A stretch of 64,000 nucleotides of DNA from NCBI RefSeq assembly GCF_002005305.1, contig NZ_CP014782.1, positions 4,712,001 through 4,776,000 of the forward strand, written 5' to 3'. Origin of the DNA: Shewanella psychrophila (lineage in GTDB: Bacteria > Pseudomonadota > Gammaproteobacteria > Enterobacterales > Shewanellaceae). The position numbers and the translations under genes are program-made. This document shows positions 44,697 through 52,910 of this stretch, piece after piece. The notes under the pieces are model-generated. The model saw only the letters and a program-made list of their open reading frames with translations. It searched no databases and was not told where the DNA came from. Each line of letters begins with the position of its first letter. Position 1 is the first letter of the stretch.

Positions 44697-44793
44697 GCGA
44701 GTAATTTAACTCCTCAGAGAAGATTTACTTAATGATTGAACTCGTTGGCCAAATGTTCTGACTGAATACATGACTCGTAACTAATACTAACAG

Positions 44794-45636
44794 TTACTCA
44801 TAGCTCAGCTTAATCGAATGATACTTATCGAGGAAATCATCGCTGGCTAATTCATCTGGAGTCACAGGTAAACCACGCTGCACAAATACATCTAACCTCT
44901 CTTCTAATTCGGCTCCAGATCTGAGCTCTCCGGTGTAGAAAGCTGCGGCACGAACAAAATCCATATAAGAGACATTGTCAGGCAGATAAGAAAGATCTGA
45001 CCACCGCTCGACAACTTCCATCACTTCAGGAGCAAAGTCCCAGCTCTTCAACACGGCGCGGCCTATAGGCCCCTGCATCTTTCGCACTAACGCCCTTAAC
45101 TGCTCGATACTAGTAAAGAGTTCAGGCTGAGCCTCGGCTTCCGTTAACACAGGCAGAGCGCCGATATTATGCACCAGTCCCGCCAGAGTCAGAGTATCGA
45201 AACTCAGCCCACTGCCTTTATGAGACTGATTATAGATCTGTAACATGGCGCAAGCCGCAGAAGTGACCTCGATAGAGGCACACCATACTTCATCCATCAC
45301 CTCCCATACCATCTCGTTTGTCGAGATAAACAACTGCTCCATAGCTACTGAGGTAGCAATGGCTTTTATCTGAGTCAAGCCGATACGGGTAACTGCACTA
45401 TTGACGTTTTCGGCTTTAACCCCGCGGCTATACAAGGCACTGTTAGCCACTTTAATCATCCTTGCAGAGATAGCAACATCTTGGCCTATAATCTCGGCGA
45501 CCTGTTTAGGACTCGAATCGGGCCTAGCTACTACCTCCTGAACTTTCATTGCAACTTCCGGCAATGTTGGCAAAACTAAGGCGTCAGCCTTCAACTTCTT
45601 TAAAAGCCTGACCAATAGTTCATGTTCAGTAGACAT
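44794..45636 (-). CDS. HDOD-domain protein
   Basis: A 280-residue cytoplasmic protein dominated by an HDOD domain (about residues 10-210: LPTLPEVAMKVQEVVARPDSSPKQVAEIIGQD, SARMIKVANSALYS, TLAGLVHNIG). HDOD proteins are HD-like regulators without catalytic function and take part in signalling and motility. The start at 45636 (GGGAG six bases upstream) is preferred to a longer frame to 45744. It lies next to the FNR box of trhP but on the opposite strand, so the same region may hold its promoter. Confidence 0.88.
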   Translation of the reverse strand: MSTEHELLVRLLKKLKADALVLPTLPEVAMKVQEVVARPDSSPKQVAEIIGQDVAISARMIKVANSALYSRGVKAENVNSAVTRIGLTQIKAIATSVAMEQLFISTNEMVWEVMDEVWCASIEVTSAACAMLQIYNQSHKGSGLSFDTLTLAGLVHNIGALPVLTEAEAQPELFTSIEQLRALVRKMQGPIGRAVLKSWDFAPEVMEVVERWSDLSYLPDNVSYMDFVRAAAFYTGELRSGAELEERLDVFVQRGLPVTPDELASDDFLDKYHSIKLSYE

Positions 45637-45831
45637 TTTTGCTCCCATAATCTTTTTAGCAACTAGACTCAAGTCGATGAGTTTATAGAGTATATCAGCG
45701 CTCCCGTTAACTCGAGGTTTAAAAAGTATCCATACAGTTAACATCTTGTTTAGATTCTAGCTAATTTTAAGATTATTAGGGAGTAAATTTCTGTTAAAGC
45801 TAGAACTAAAGTGCTCACTCGATCCCGATAC

Positions 45832-45845
45832 TTGATTTAGATCAA
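45832..45845 (+). promoter_or_regulatory. FNR-type box upstream of trhP
   Basis: TTGAT-TTAG-ATCAA is an exact match to the FNR/EtrA consensus TTGAT-N4-ATCAA. Its centre is 98 bp upstream of the trhP start codon. The spacing leaves room for a promoter activated from about -41. Confidence 0.75.
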
Positions 45846-45936
45846 GTTAATGTGAGCTCTATTTGATTAACAATACAGGCTGCGAGTAAAATGCCCGCCC
45901 GCTTGTTGCGCCTTTAACTGTTAATAGAGAATCATT

Positions 45937-47316
45937 ATGTTTAAACCTGAACTACTGTCTCCCGCTGGGACACTGAAAAACATGCGTTATGCATTTGCCT
46001 ATGGCGCAGATGCAGTCTACGCAGGCCAGCCAAGATACAGCCTCAGGGTGAGAAATAATGACTTCAAGATGGAAAACTTGGCCACAGGTATCCAAGAAGC
46101 CCATAGCCTAGGCAAGAAACTCTATGTGGTGAGTAATATCGCCCCACACAATACTAAGCTAAAAACTTATATCAGGGATATGGAGCCAGTGGTCGCCATG
46201 AAGCCCAATGCCTTGATCATGTCTGATCCAGGTTTGATTATGATGGTCAGAGAAGCCTTCCCAGAACAGGTAGTCCACCTATCGGTTCAAGCTAATGCCA
46301 TTAACTGGGCCTCGGTAAAATTTTGGCAGCAACAGGGCATTAAACGAGTCATTTTATCCCGTGAACTGTCACTGGATGAAATTGAAGAGATACGTCAACG
46401 TTGCCCGGATATCGAACTGGAAGTCTTCGTTCATGGTGCTCTGTGTATGGCATACTCGGGGCGCTGCTTACTGTCTGGCTATATAAACAAGCGCGATCCT
46501 AACCAGGGCACCTGCACCAACTCATGTCGCTGGAAGTACGATGTCCATGAAGCTAAACAGACAGAGACCGGTGACATAGTTGCCGTAAACCCTCAAGGCC
46601 TTGTGGATCAAAATGGTGTTCAAATTGAAAAGCCAACCTTAGGCGAAGGACAGCCCACCGACCAAGTCGTATTACTGCAGGAAGCTGGCAGACCCGGCGA
46701 GTATATGCCAGCATTTGAAGATGAACATGGCACTTACATCATGAACTCCAAAGATCTGCGCGCCATTCAACACGTCGATCGCCTGACTAAAATGGGCATA
46801 GATTCATTGAAAATCGAAGGGCGGACTAAGTCTTTCTACTATGTTGCACGTACAGCTCAGCTATATCGTCAGGCAATCGAAGATGCGGCATCGGGCAAAG
46901 ACTTCGATCGCGCCTTAATGCATAACCTAGAAGGCTTGGCACACCGTGGCTATACCGAAGGCTTCCTACGTCGCCATGTCCATGACGAATACCAGAACTA
47001 TGATTATGGTTACTCGATCAGCGACACCCAGCAATTCGTCGGCGAGTTCACAGGCAAGCGTAACGACGCTGGTATGGCTGAGATTGACGTTAAGAATAAG
47101 TTCTCCGTCGGTGACAGTGTCGAGGTGATGACCCCTCAGGGAAATCTTACCCTAAAGATTGAGCAGCTGATTAACCGCAAAAGCGAAAACGTCGAGGCAG
47201 CATTAGGATCGGGACATTTCGTCTTCCTGGCACTGCCCGATGGCGTAGACATAGATAAGGCGGTGCTACTGCGTAACTTGCCTCAAGGTCAAGATACCCG
47301 TAATCCACACGCCTAA
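45937..47316 (+). CDS. trhP: U32-family tRNA hydroxylation protein TrhP (YegQ)
   Basis: Takes part in 5-hydroxyuridine formation at position 34 of tRNAs, the precursor of cmo5U. At 459 residues it matches E. coli YegQ/TrhP. It opens with the U32 pattern ELLSPAGTLKNMRYAFAYGADAVYAG. The cysteine-rich centre reads VFVHGALCMAYSGRCLLSGY, then GTCTNSCRWKY, typical for a cluster-binding site of U32 proteins. SLKIEGRTKS follows. An exact FNR-type box precedes it, suggesting induction without oxygen. The ferredoxin gene downstream could donate electrons, but that is inference. UbiU and UbiV, two relatives, lie 8 kb away. Confidence 0.94.
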   Translation: MFKPELLSPAGTLKNMRYAFAYGADAVYAGQPRYSLRVRNNDFKMENLATGIQEAHSLGKKLYVVSNIAPHNTKLKTYIRDMEPVVAMKPNALIMSDPGLIMMVREAFPEQVVHLSVQANAINWASVKFWQQQGIKRVILSRELSLDEIEEIRQRCPDIELEVFVHGALCMAYSGRCLLSGYINKRDPNQGTCTNSCRWKYDVHEAKQTETGDIVAVNPQGLVDQNGVQIEKPTLGEGQPTDQVVLLQEAGRPGEYMPAFEDEHGTYIMNSKDLRAIQHVDRLTKMGIDSLKIEGRTKSFYYVARTAQLYRQAIEDAASGKDFDRALMHNLEGLAHRGYTEGFLRRHVHDEYQNYDYGYSISDTQQFVGEFTGKRNDAGMAEIDVKNKFSVGDSVEVMTPQGNLTLKIEQLINRKSENVEAALGSGHFVFLALPDGVDIDKAVLLRNLPQGQDTRNPHA

Positions 47317-47340
47317 GAACACTAGGTTTTAGGCAAAGAT

Positions 47341-47421
47341 AAAACAGGTAAAACAGGTAAAACAGGTAAAACAGGTAAAACAGGTAAAACAGGTAAAACA
47401 GGTAAAACAGGTAAAACAGGT
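47341..47421 (+). repeat. nine copies of a 9-bp tandem repeat
   Basis: The unit AAAACAGGT is repeated nine times without a single mismatch, directly after trhP. It then runs into AAAATTGAAGC and an ATG. A single related unit (ACAGGTAAAATTGAAGC) stands before the true ferredoxin start at 47534. The array therefore looks like an expansion of the ribosome-site region of that gene. Perfect copies suggest recent or ongoing change in copy number. Confidence 0.97.
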
Positions 47422-47491
47422 AAAATTGAAGCATGGCTTTATTAATCGACGCCACAGATATATCAGGTATCAACTGCGGCAGTTGATACCT
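47411..47491 (+). pseudogene. duplicated 5' end of the ferredoxin gene with palindrome
   Basis: CAGGTAAAATTGAAGC followed by ATGGCTTTATTAATCGACG is an exact copy of the leader and first codons of the ferredoxin gene 100 bp downstream. The copy encodes MALLIDATDISGINCGS and stops. It ends in a perfect palindrome: AGGTATCAACTGC (47465-47477), one base, then GCAGTTGATACCT (47479-47491). The left arm copies the TATCAACTGC of the ferredoxin start, so a fold-back template switch could explain it. It could still be translated as a 17-residue leader peptide. Confidence 0.8.
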
Positions 47492-47533
47492 AAGACTAAA
47501 CATTTATGTATGTACAACAGGTAAAATTGAAGC

Positions 47534-47791
47534 ATGGCTTTATTAATCGACGACAGCTGTATCAACTGCGATATGTGTGAGCCCGAATGTCCAAATCAGG
47601 CAATCACTATGGGCGAAGAGATCTATGAAATAGATGCAGATCTTTGTACTGAATGCGTCGGTCACTACGACAAGCCGACCTGTATTTCGGTATGTCCTAT
47701 CGACTGTATCGATCCGGACCCTGACAATAAAGAAACTGACGATGAACTGCTGGTTAAATATCACCTAATCACTGGCAAACCAGTCAGCTAG
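47534..47791 (+). CDS. yfhL: YfhL-type 2[4Fe-4S] ferredoxin
   Basis: An 85-residue ferredoxin. The first cluster motif is CINCDMCEPECP. The second is the longer CTECVGHYDKPTCISVCPIDC typical of YfhL and of ferredoxins of the Allochromatium type. The tail (PDPDNKETDDELLVKYHLI) is acidic. The start is confirmed by the duplicated copy of its first codons at 47434. The gene lies downstream of trhP on the same strand, separated by the repeat array. A terminator follows at 47807. Confidence 0.95.
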   Translation: MALLIDDSCINCDMCEPECPNQAITMGEEIYEIDADLCTECVGHYDKPTCISVCPIDCIDPDPDNKETDDELLVKYHLITGKPVS

Positions 47792-47806
47792 CTGATTCGA
47801 TATTAA

Positions 47807-47829
47807 AAAGGGCTTCAATTAAGCCCTTT
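47807..47829 (+). terminator. terminator after the ferredoxin gene
   Basis: AAAGGGCTT / AAGCCCTTT form a perfect 9-bp stem with loop CAATT, 16 bp beyond the stop codon. Confidence 0.75.
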
Positions 47830-48294
47830 CGCTTATCCCTTCTCTCTTTAATACTCGCCAACACAATCAATTCAACATTTTGTAGTGAATTAGATAAATT
47901 ATTTCCAGATTAAATTTATTATTTTCCCAAACCGAGCACAGATACACATGCTGCAAGTTAGTGATACGCAGACGCCAGAATTCATCTAAACATGTTAACG
48001 GCCAAGTCACACAATTGACTTAAGTATCAGTAAAAGCACTCGCGCCCCAAGATTGGAAGTTTAATCAGAGTGAAAGTCGGTCTATATAGGTGCACCTAGC
48101 ACTTTCCTCCCTAACTGCGCACACATATTCATCACAACAATCAGCCTACACTTGAATCAAACGCTGCAACGGCCAACTCGGTAAAGCGCTTACAAAATAG
48201 GATTGACAGCAATATAAATGACATAAAAGTGACACTTATTCTGGGTAGTCTCCCTGCCGAATTTATAAAAATTAAATCATCGGGAGCGCTTCAA
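47830..48294. other. intergenic region before the metallophosphoesterase gene
   Basis: About 465 bp. No gene and no repeat was recognised. A GGGAG ribosome site at 48282-48286 serves the next gene. The reading frame open from 48229 lacks a signal-like start and is not used. Confidence 0.4.
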
Positions 48295-50418
48295 ATGAAT
48301 CCATATAAACTGTCCGCAGTTTCACTGCTAATAGTCGCCGCAATATCGGGCTGTAACTCAAGCTCAAATGACGACAATGTAACCCCGGAACCTGAGGCTA
48401 ATATCCGTATCGCCTTTATGCCTGATATTCATTTTCATGATGTCTATGGTGAGTTTTCCGATGGCGCCTTTGCAGGTTTGCCAAATAGCCATAGTGACCA
48501 AGGCGCAACCATCAGAACCATGCAATCTCAGATGGAGTCCACCAGACTATTTAATGAGAACTATTTTGCCATGATAGCGGCTCTTGATGATGTCGTAGCC
48601 AAAGGTATTAAATATGTTGCCCTTCCTGGCGATTTTAGCGATGACGGACAACCCCTTCACATGCGTGGATTAGTGAAAATATTTGACCGCTACAGTGAAG
48701 AGCATGGCTTAGAGTTCTTTGCCGCACCGGGAAACCACGATCCTAACCGTCCCTTTACCCAAGCAGCAGGTAAAAGTGATTATTTAGGAGTTGAAGGTAA
48801 GCAGCAGCGCATTTTCAGTAAAGGCAAGAATGAATGTGTCGATTATGAAGGTGACACAGCAATCATAGATGCGGGTCACGAACTTCTCACCATCTGTAGT
48901 GAAGAAGTTATCGAATGGGGCTATAAAGAGATCATGGCAATTTTAGGACCCCATGGTTTCGAGCCACAAAAACAGCACTTTTATTTTGAAACCCCTTATA
49001 GCAGCGATGATGCCCGTACAAATTACACCTATGAGAAAGCGACATCAGAGGCTCAATATGAAAACCGCCAATTCGAGATCTGCTACGAAGGCACCGGAGG
49101 AAAATATAAACAAGCAGATTACACCCAATGCTCAGTCGTACCAGACTCAAGCTATGTGGTAGAACCTGTAGAAGGGCTGTGGTTATTGGCAATCGATGCC
49201 AATGTCTATCGCCCTGATAAGCTCATTACAGATAAATATGATGGCTCGTCAAGCGCCGGGTACAACATGATGTTGACCCATAAACAGCAAGTCATTGACT
49301 GGATAAGTGATGTGGTCAAATCGGCAAAAGAGCAAGATAAAACCTTAATCTCCTTTAGCCATTTTCCCATGACTGATTTCTACAATGGTGCCTCGGAAGA
49401 GATTGAAGATATTTTTGGAGAAGGTAATTTCCAGCTGGCTCGAGAGCCAGAAGATGACACCAGTAAGGCGCTTGCAGCAACCGGCTTGAGTGTCCATGTC
49501 GGTGGCCATATGCATTTTAATGATACCGGCATGAAGAGCTACAATATCGACGGTGAGCAATATACCTTGTTCAACATACAAGCTCCCTCTCTTGCTGGTT
49601 ATATTCCCGCTTATAAAGTGCTAAATGTTCTGCCTCACAGCCAAATTGAGGTAGAAACAGTGATACTCGAAGAGGTGCCTAGATTTAACGAATTATTTGA
49701 ACACTATGCTCTGGAGCATGAACACCTTACAGAGAAAGGCTATGAAGGGATATGGAACAAGGCAATCTTAAATTCTGACAGCTACTATCAACTCACTGAG
49801 TGGCATATCACTGAGTTGACTCGCCTACGCTTCTTACCCAATGAGTGGCCGGAAGATATCAAGACCATGCTGTTCAATATGGATGGTAAACAGATGATGA
49901 CCCTGTCTCAAATTGAAACAGATATCACAGTTTGCCAACTTAAAGCAGCTTTGGAGTTAGATTTAGCTGGCTGCCCTGAACCTAAAAATGACACTGTGCT
50001 GCTGCAGTTCTTGAAAGATTGGAAGTCAGCCATGGACAAAGCCGAAGCACTCACAATAGATAATGGCCTTGAACTGCGTGACTTTGCTCAATGGAATGGC
50101 ACCGAATTAGCTCTGGACTTTTATCGCTTAAGAAACGCCGATGAACTGGCCTTCCGTGATATCGATGAAACGCGTCTGCCTCAATACAAGTTGCTGAGTG
50201 AGGAGCTATCCCAATTCGATCAAGAGATCACTTCACTAACACTGGATCAGGCTGAGGATGCCAGCGTCGGCGATTTATTTAAATCTCGCTTCGGCACACT
50301 GTTTTATATTCTGGAGAGGTTCGCTACAGGAGAGGCAAGTGATCATTTTTTAATTGATACAGAAAATGGCAGTTTAACCGACCTTAAAACAGTCACCGAC
50401 AGAGCAGCCCTGCTATAG
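48295..50418 (+). CDS. calcineurin-like metallophosphoesterase lipoprotein
   Basis: A 707-residue lipoprotein (lipobox ISGC, Cys20). Metal-binding motifs of the family appear in order: FMPDIHFHD, LPGDFSDDG, APGNHDPN (GNHD), SFSHFPM and GGHMHFND (GHxH). There is a large insert between GNHD and the last motifs (residues about 170-330), and about 250 residues follow the core. The long tail has no recognised domain. It is expected to be a phosphoesterase facing the periplasm, possibly acting on nucleotides or phosphodiesters. It is a single gene ending in a strong hairpin. Confidence 0.9.
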   Translation: MNPYKLSAVSLLIVAAISGCNSSSNDDNVTPEPEANIRIAFMPDIHFHDVYGEFSDGAFAGLPNSHSDQGATIRTMQSQMESTRLFNENYFAMIAALDDVVAKGIKYVALPGDFSDDGQPLHMRGLVKIFDRYSEEHGLEFFAAPGNHDPNRPFTQAAGKSDYLGVEGKQQRIFSKGKNECVDYEGDTAIIDAGHELLTICSEEVIEWGYKEIMAILGPHGFEPQKQHFYFETPYSSDDARTNYTYEKATSEAQYENRQFEICYEGTGGKYKQADYTQCSVVPDSSYVVEPVEGLWLLAIDANVYRPDKLITDKYDGSSSAGYNMMLTHKQQVIDWISDVVKSAKEQDKTLISFSHFPMTDFYNGASEEIEDIFGEGNFQLAREPEDDTSKALAATGLSVHVGGHMHFNDTGMKSYNIDGEQYTLFNIQAPSLAGYIPAYKVLNVLPHSQIEVETVILEEVPRFNELFEHYALEHEHLTEKGYEGIWNKAILNSDSYYQLTEWHITELTRLRFLPNEWPEDIKTMLFNMDGKQMMTLSQIETDITVCQLKAALELDLAGCPEPKNDTVLLQFLKDWKSAMDKAEALTIDNGLELRDFAQWNGTELALDFYRLRNADELAFRDIDETRLPQYKLLSEELSQFDQEITSLTLDQAEDASVGDLFKSRFGTLFYILERFATGEASDHFLIDTENGSLTDLKTVTDRAALL

Positions 50419-50497
50419 GAGCTGTTATAGGTGTTAGTAGTTAAAGCTAGTAGAGACGCTTAATGAACAACGAGCATACCAAGTCTTAACTAACCAA

Positions 50498-50536
50498 TTG
50501 TAGAAAACCAGAGCCAAAGGCTTTGGTTTTCTACAA
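50498..50536 (+). terminator. long hairpin after the metallophosphoesterase gene
   Basis: TTGTAGAAAACCAGAGCC / GGCTTTGGTTTTCTACAA form an 18-bp stem with one wobble pair and loop AAA, 80 bp beyond the stop. No clear T-tract follows, so it may also protect the 3' end of the transcript. Confidence 0.7.
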
Positions 50537-50613
50537 AATATATTGACTTGTAGCCGAGTCCTGAGACTAAGATTAAATTAGTGGTGATCAGTGTACTCTA
50601 GGGGATGTCGGCA

Positions 50614-51231
50614 ATGATGCAATCTAGCTTCTTCAAACAGGTACTAATCTCGATATTCTTCGGGCTGCTAAGTGCTATTGCTATTGCCCCTGCACAAGCC
50701 AGTACAGAAGACGCCAGCATAGATAGGCTTAAGATACAGGTAAAAGGCATTGTCTGTTCATTCTGCGCTTATGGCGTCGAAAAAAATCTCGCCAAACTCC
50801 CCTTCTTAGACAAAACACAATTTGGTCAAAACGGGGTATTGATAGACATCAATACCCAAGAAATCACCTTAGCCTTGCTAGCCAATAGGCCCGTAGCTTA
50901 TGCCAATATAGCCACTGCCATCACTAAGGGAGGTTATGACCCAGTCTCATATCGTGGCGCTATCGAAGGTACTATCCAAAACAATCACGGCAGATTGTAT
51001 CTTGTCGACCAAGATAAGGAGCAAGTCTACAACTTACCTCAAACAACCGAGTTAACCAATATCATCGGAAAACGAGTATTACTCGACATCAGCCTCACCG
51101 CAGCTCAGGCTCAGGCCAGCAATGCCGAAGAAGTTCTAGTCTCTGCATTTCGAGTATCCCATGTCTATGAGTCCAGTGAACCAACTGCGCCGCATCGAGA
51201 GGCTAAGTTCAGGCCGGGCCATGATTTATAA
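50614..51231 (+). CDS. periplasmic heavy-metal-associated (HMA) protein with extra domain
   Basis: A 205-residue exported protein with a signal peptide ending APAQA. An HMA fold (about 35-110) carries the metal site GIVCSFCAYGVEKNLAKL (CxxC), as in MerP. A second domain (about 115-190) has RGAIEGTIQNNHGRLYLVDQDKEQVYNLP, which looks like a small OB-like beta domain and is not part of MerP. Start at 50614: AGGGG lies nine bases upstream and would directly abut an ATG at 50605. It overlaps the next gene by 11 bp, so the two are coupled. Confidence 0.82.
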   Translation: MMQSSFFKQVLISIFFGLLSAIAIAPAQASTEDASIDRLKIQVKGIVCSFCAYGVEKNLAKLPFLDKTQFGQNGVLIDINTQEITLALLANRPVAYANIATAITKGGYDPVSYRGAIEGTIQNNHGRLYLVDQDKEQVYNLPQTTELTNIIGKRVLLDISLTAAQAQASNAEEVLVSAFRVSHVYESSEPTAPHREAKFRPGHDL

Positions 51232-52168
51232 AAATCCGATTTATAAATATTCGATTTATAACATTCGATTTATAAGTATCCGATTCAAGTATATTCGACT
51301 GCCATGCCTACTATTTCTCACTTTCACTCTCGCCCTGATTGTTACTTCCATGCCAGCACTCCCCCATCAGCCCGTGATGGATATGGCACCCCGTTGGCAA
51401 GGCGGCTGGGGCTTTCAGCTACGCCGACAAAGTATTAGCTCAGACACCTTGCTCGACGATACAACACAAATAACCAATGAATCCGGGCTCAGTAGGCGTG
51501 TAGACACACTCTGGCTCGAAGGCATTTATACCTTTAAACGTGAAATCAGGCTCAGCTTCAAACTTCCCTACATTGTGCAGAGCCGCACTGTGATGAAAGA
51601 TACAGAGCCTGTAAATGAAACGGGATCGGGCATAGGCGATTTGATCATAGGTCTGCCACTGAAACGATATTGGAATGAGACTGATTCGACAGGAAATATT
51701 GCCATCACTCCCAGTATTCGCCTGCCTACCGGCGGTACTGGTGCAAGCTTTCCGGTGGGAGATGGCAGTACTGACTTGGGCTTAAGTCTCTCTGTCAGCT
51801 TCGAGGGAGCTAAATTGTATCAGTACTACGACCTCTTCTACTGGGTAAATAACAAGGGCGATATGGGAATAAATAAAGGTGATGAGTTCGGCCTGGACAT
51901 TAATATCGGCTGGCACCTTTATCACGATAACCTCAGTAACACTGGTATATTCCTGATGTTGGATATCAGCGCCGCACTGGAGCAAGAAGGCCGAGACTCG
52001 GCAGGAATTACTGGGGGAAAGCGGTTATATTCCGGTCCTGTATTCGTCTGGTATCGCGCCGGAGTTATGTTTCGCGCCGAATATAAGTTCCCCCTTTATG
52101 AAGATGTGGAAGGCATTCAAATATCACATGGCGATGAGTTTACTCTTGGTATTGGGTTTGTATTTTAA
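51221..52168 (+). CDS. beta-barrel outer-membrane protein of the metal cluster
   Basis: A 315-residue protein whose start codon lies inside the 3' end of the HMA gene. The first 25 residues are encoded by a tandem repeat and read IYKNPIYKYSIYN.. A hydrophobic segment (about 28-48, LLFLTFTLALIVTSMPA) probably acts as the signal peptide. The rest is barrel-like: GWGFQLRRQSISSD, RLSFKLPYIVQSR, GIGDLIIGLPLKRYW, ITPSIRLPTGG, and C-terminal FTLGIGFVF with terminal Phe. It resembles the MetA-pathway/transporter-like barrels often near metal genes. Function is unknown. Confidence 0.72.
   Translation: MIYKNPIYKYSIYNIRFISIRFKYIRLPCLLFLTFTLALIVTSMPALPHQPVMDMAPRWQGGWGFQLRRQSISSDTLLDDTTQITNESGLSRRVDTLWLEGIYTFKREIRLSFKLPYIVQSRTVMKDTEPVNETGSGIGDLIIGLPLKRYWNETDSTGNIAITPSIRLPTGGTGASFPVGDGSTDLGLSLSVSFEGAKLYQYYDLFYWVNNKGDMGINKGDEFGLDINIGWHLYHDNLSNTGIFLMLDISAALEQEGRDSAGITGGKRLYSGPVFVWYRAGVMFRAEYKFPLYEDVEGIQISHGDEFTLGIGFVF
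51223..51296 (+). repeat. five tandem 14-15 bp repeats at the start of the barrel gene
   Basis: The unit GATTTATAA plus six bases repeats at 51223, 51238, 51253, 51267 and (degenerate) 51282. The third copy is 14 bp, so the reading frame shifts within the array and the encoded pattern changes from IYKxx to FxxIR. Loss or gain of the short copy would change the frame of the downstream coding sequence. Confidence 0.75.
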
Positions 52169-52249
52169 TTAGATCGTTAAATATTAATTTTAAAGGGAGC
52201 AAGAGATTGTAGAACGTTAATTTATAGAGAAAAACAGGACTAATTTTAT

Positions 52250-52624
52250 ATGCTTAATCGAGACAAGCTCACCACTAATGCCTCCTTACTTGGGGGCTTA
52301 GGTCTAGCCCTGATTGGCACTACCTGCTGTGCTCTGCCGATATTATTAGTGGCTCTGGGCATGGGTAGTGCCGTCGCAGCTATGGTCTCGGCCATGCCCT
52401 GGTTAGTAATGGTTTCTCAATATAAACACATCACCTTCACCCTCACGGCTATCATACTGGCTTACAGTTTCTGGAGGCTCACCAGAATGACGGCATGTGA
52501 GCCAGGTTCACAAAACACATTGAAATGGCAACGACGAGCACTATGGTTCAGTAGTGTGATTTTGATCCTTTCTATGTTTACCGCCTATCTGTTGCTTCCC
52601 TTAAGCCTATGGCTGGATGCTTAA
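52250..52624 (+). CDS. MerT-like small membrane transporter
   Basis: A 124-residue protein with three predicted membrane segments. The first contains a Cys-Cys pair (GTTCCALPILLVALGMGS), the mark of mercury transport proteins of the MerT/MerF group. A second cysteine site (TRMTACEP) lies at the cytoplasmic side, after segment 2. It is the third gene of the plus-strand module (HMA protein, barrel, MerT-like) and converges on the minus-strand mer genes. Metal specificity is not proven. Confidence 0.78.
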   Translation: MLNRDKLTTNASLLGGLGLALIGTTCCALPILLVALGMGSAVAAMVSAMPWLVMVSQYKHITFTLTAIILAYSFWRLTRMTACEPGSQNTLKWQRRALWFSSVILILSMFTAYLLLPLSLWLDA

Positions 52625-52670
52625 TTAATAGTGAATAGTTAAGGGTTAGTAGTTAATTCCAAAGGAAAAG

Positions 52671-52910
52671 TTAAACGCCGCAACAAGCCCCCTTGCCTTT
52701 CTGAGCTGGTGCCAACTGGATCGGTGGACAGGGCACTGAGCCGTAGGAGCAATAAACGCAGCAGTCTCCTGCCTTAGGTTTTAACAGGCTATGGCATTGC
52801 TCGCATTCATAGAACCATTGGCAGGCATTGGTAGGCATGGTCTCCATCTTACTATTACCACACTCAGGACAAGTTAATACCGACTCTAAGATCACCTTAT
52901 CAGTCATCAT
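52671..52910 (-). CDS. GDCCVxC-domain small cysteine-rich protein
   Basis: A 79-residue protein with ten cysteines. A zinc-ribbon-like CPECGNS..CEQC pair precedes the hallmark GDCCVYCSYGSVPCPPIQ, and the end is KGKGACCGV. This is the family named GDCCVxC-domain (seleno)protein, in which one Cys is selenocysteine in some species. Here all positions use Cys codons. It overlaps the merP stop by 4 bp (ATGA), so it is the last gene of the merT-merP operon and probably handles the same metal. Its function is unknown. Confidence 0.85.
   Translation of the reverse strand: MMTDKVILESVLTCPECGNSKMETMPTNACQWFYECEQCHSLLKPKAGDCCVYCSYGSVPCPPIQLAPAQKGKGACCGV

Noticed and set aside
47341..47421. Possible CRISPR array
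   Set aside because: The repeats are 9 bp and directly contiguous, with no spacers and no cas genes nearby.
47171..47503. Minus-strand 110-codon frame with repeated Phe-Tyr-Leu
   Set aside because: It is only the antisense reading of the 9-bp tandem array and the end of trhP. It has no ribosome site and its protein-like repeat is an artefact.
52671..52910. Selenoprotein with an in-frame UGA
   Set aside because: The GDCCVxC motif uses Cys codons throughout and no in-frame TGA or SECIS-like need is evident here.
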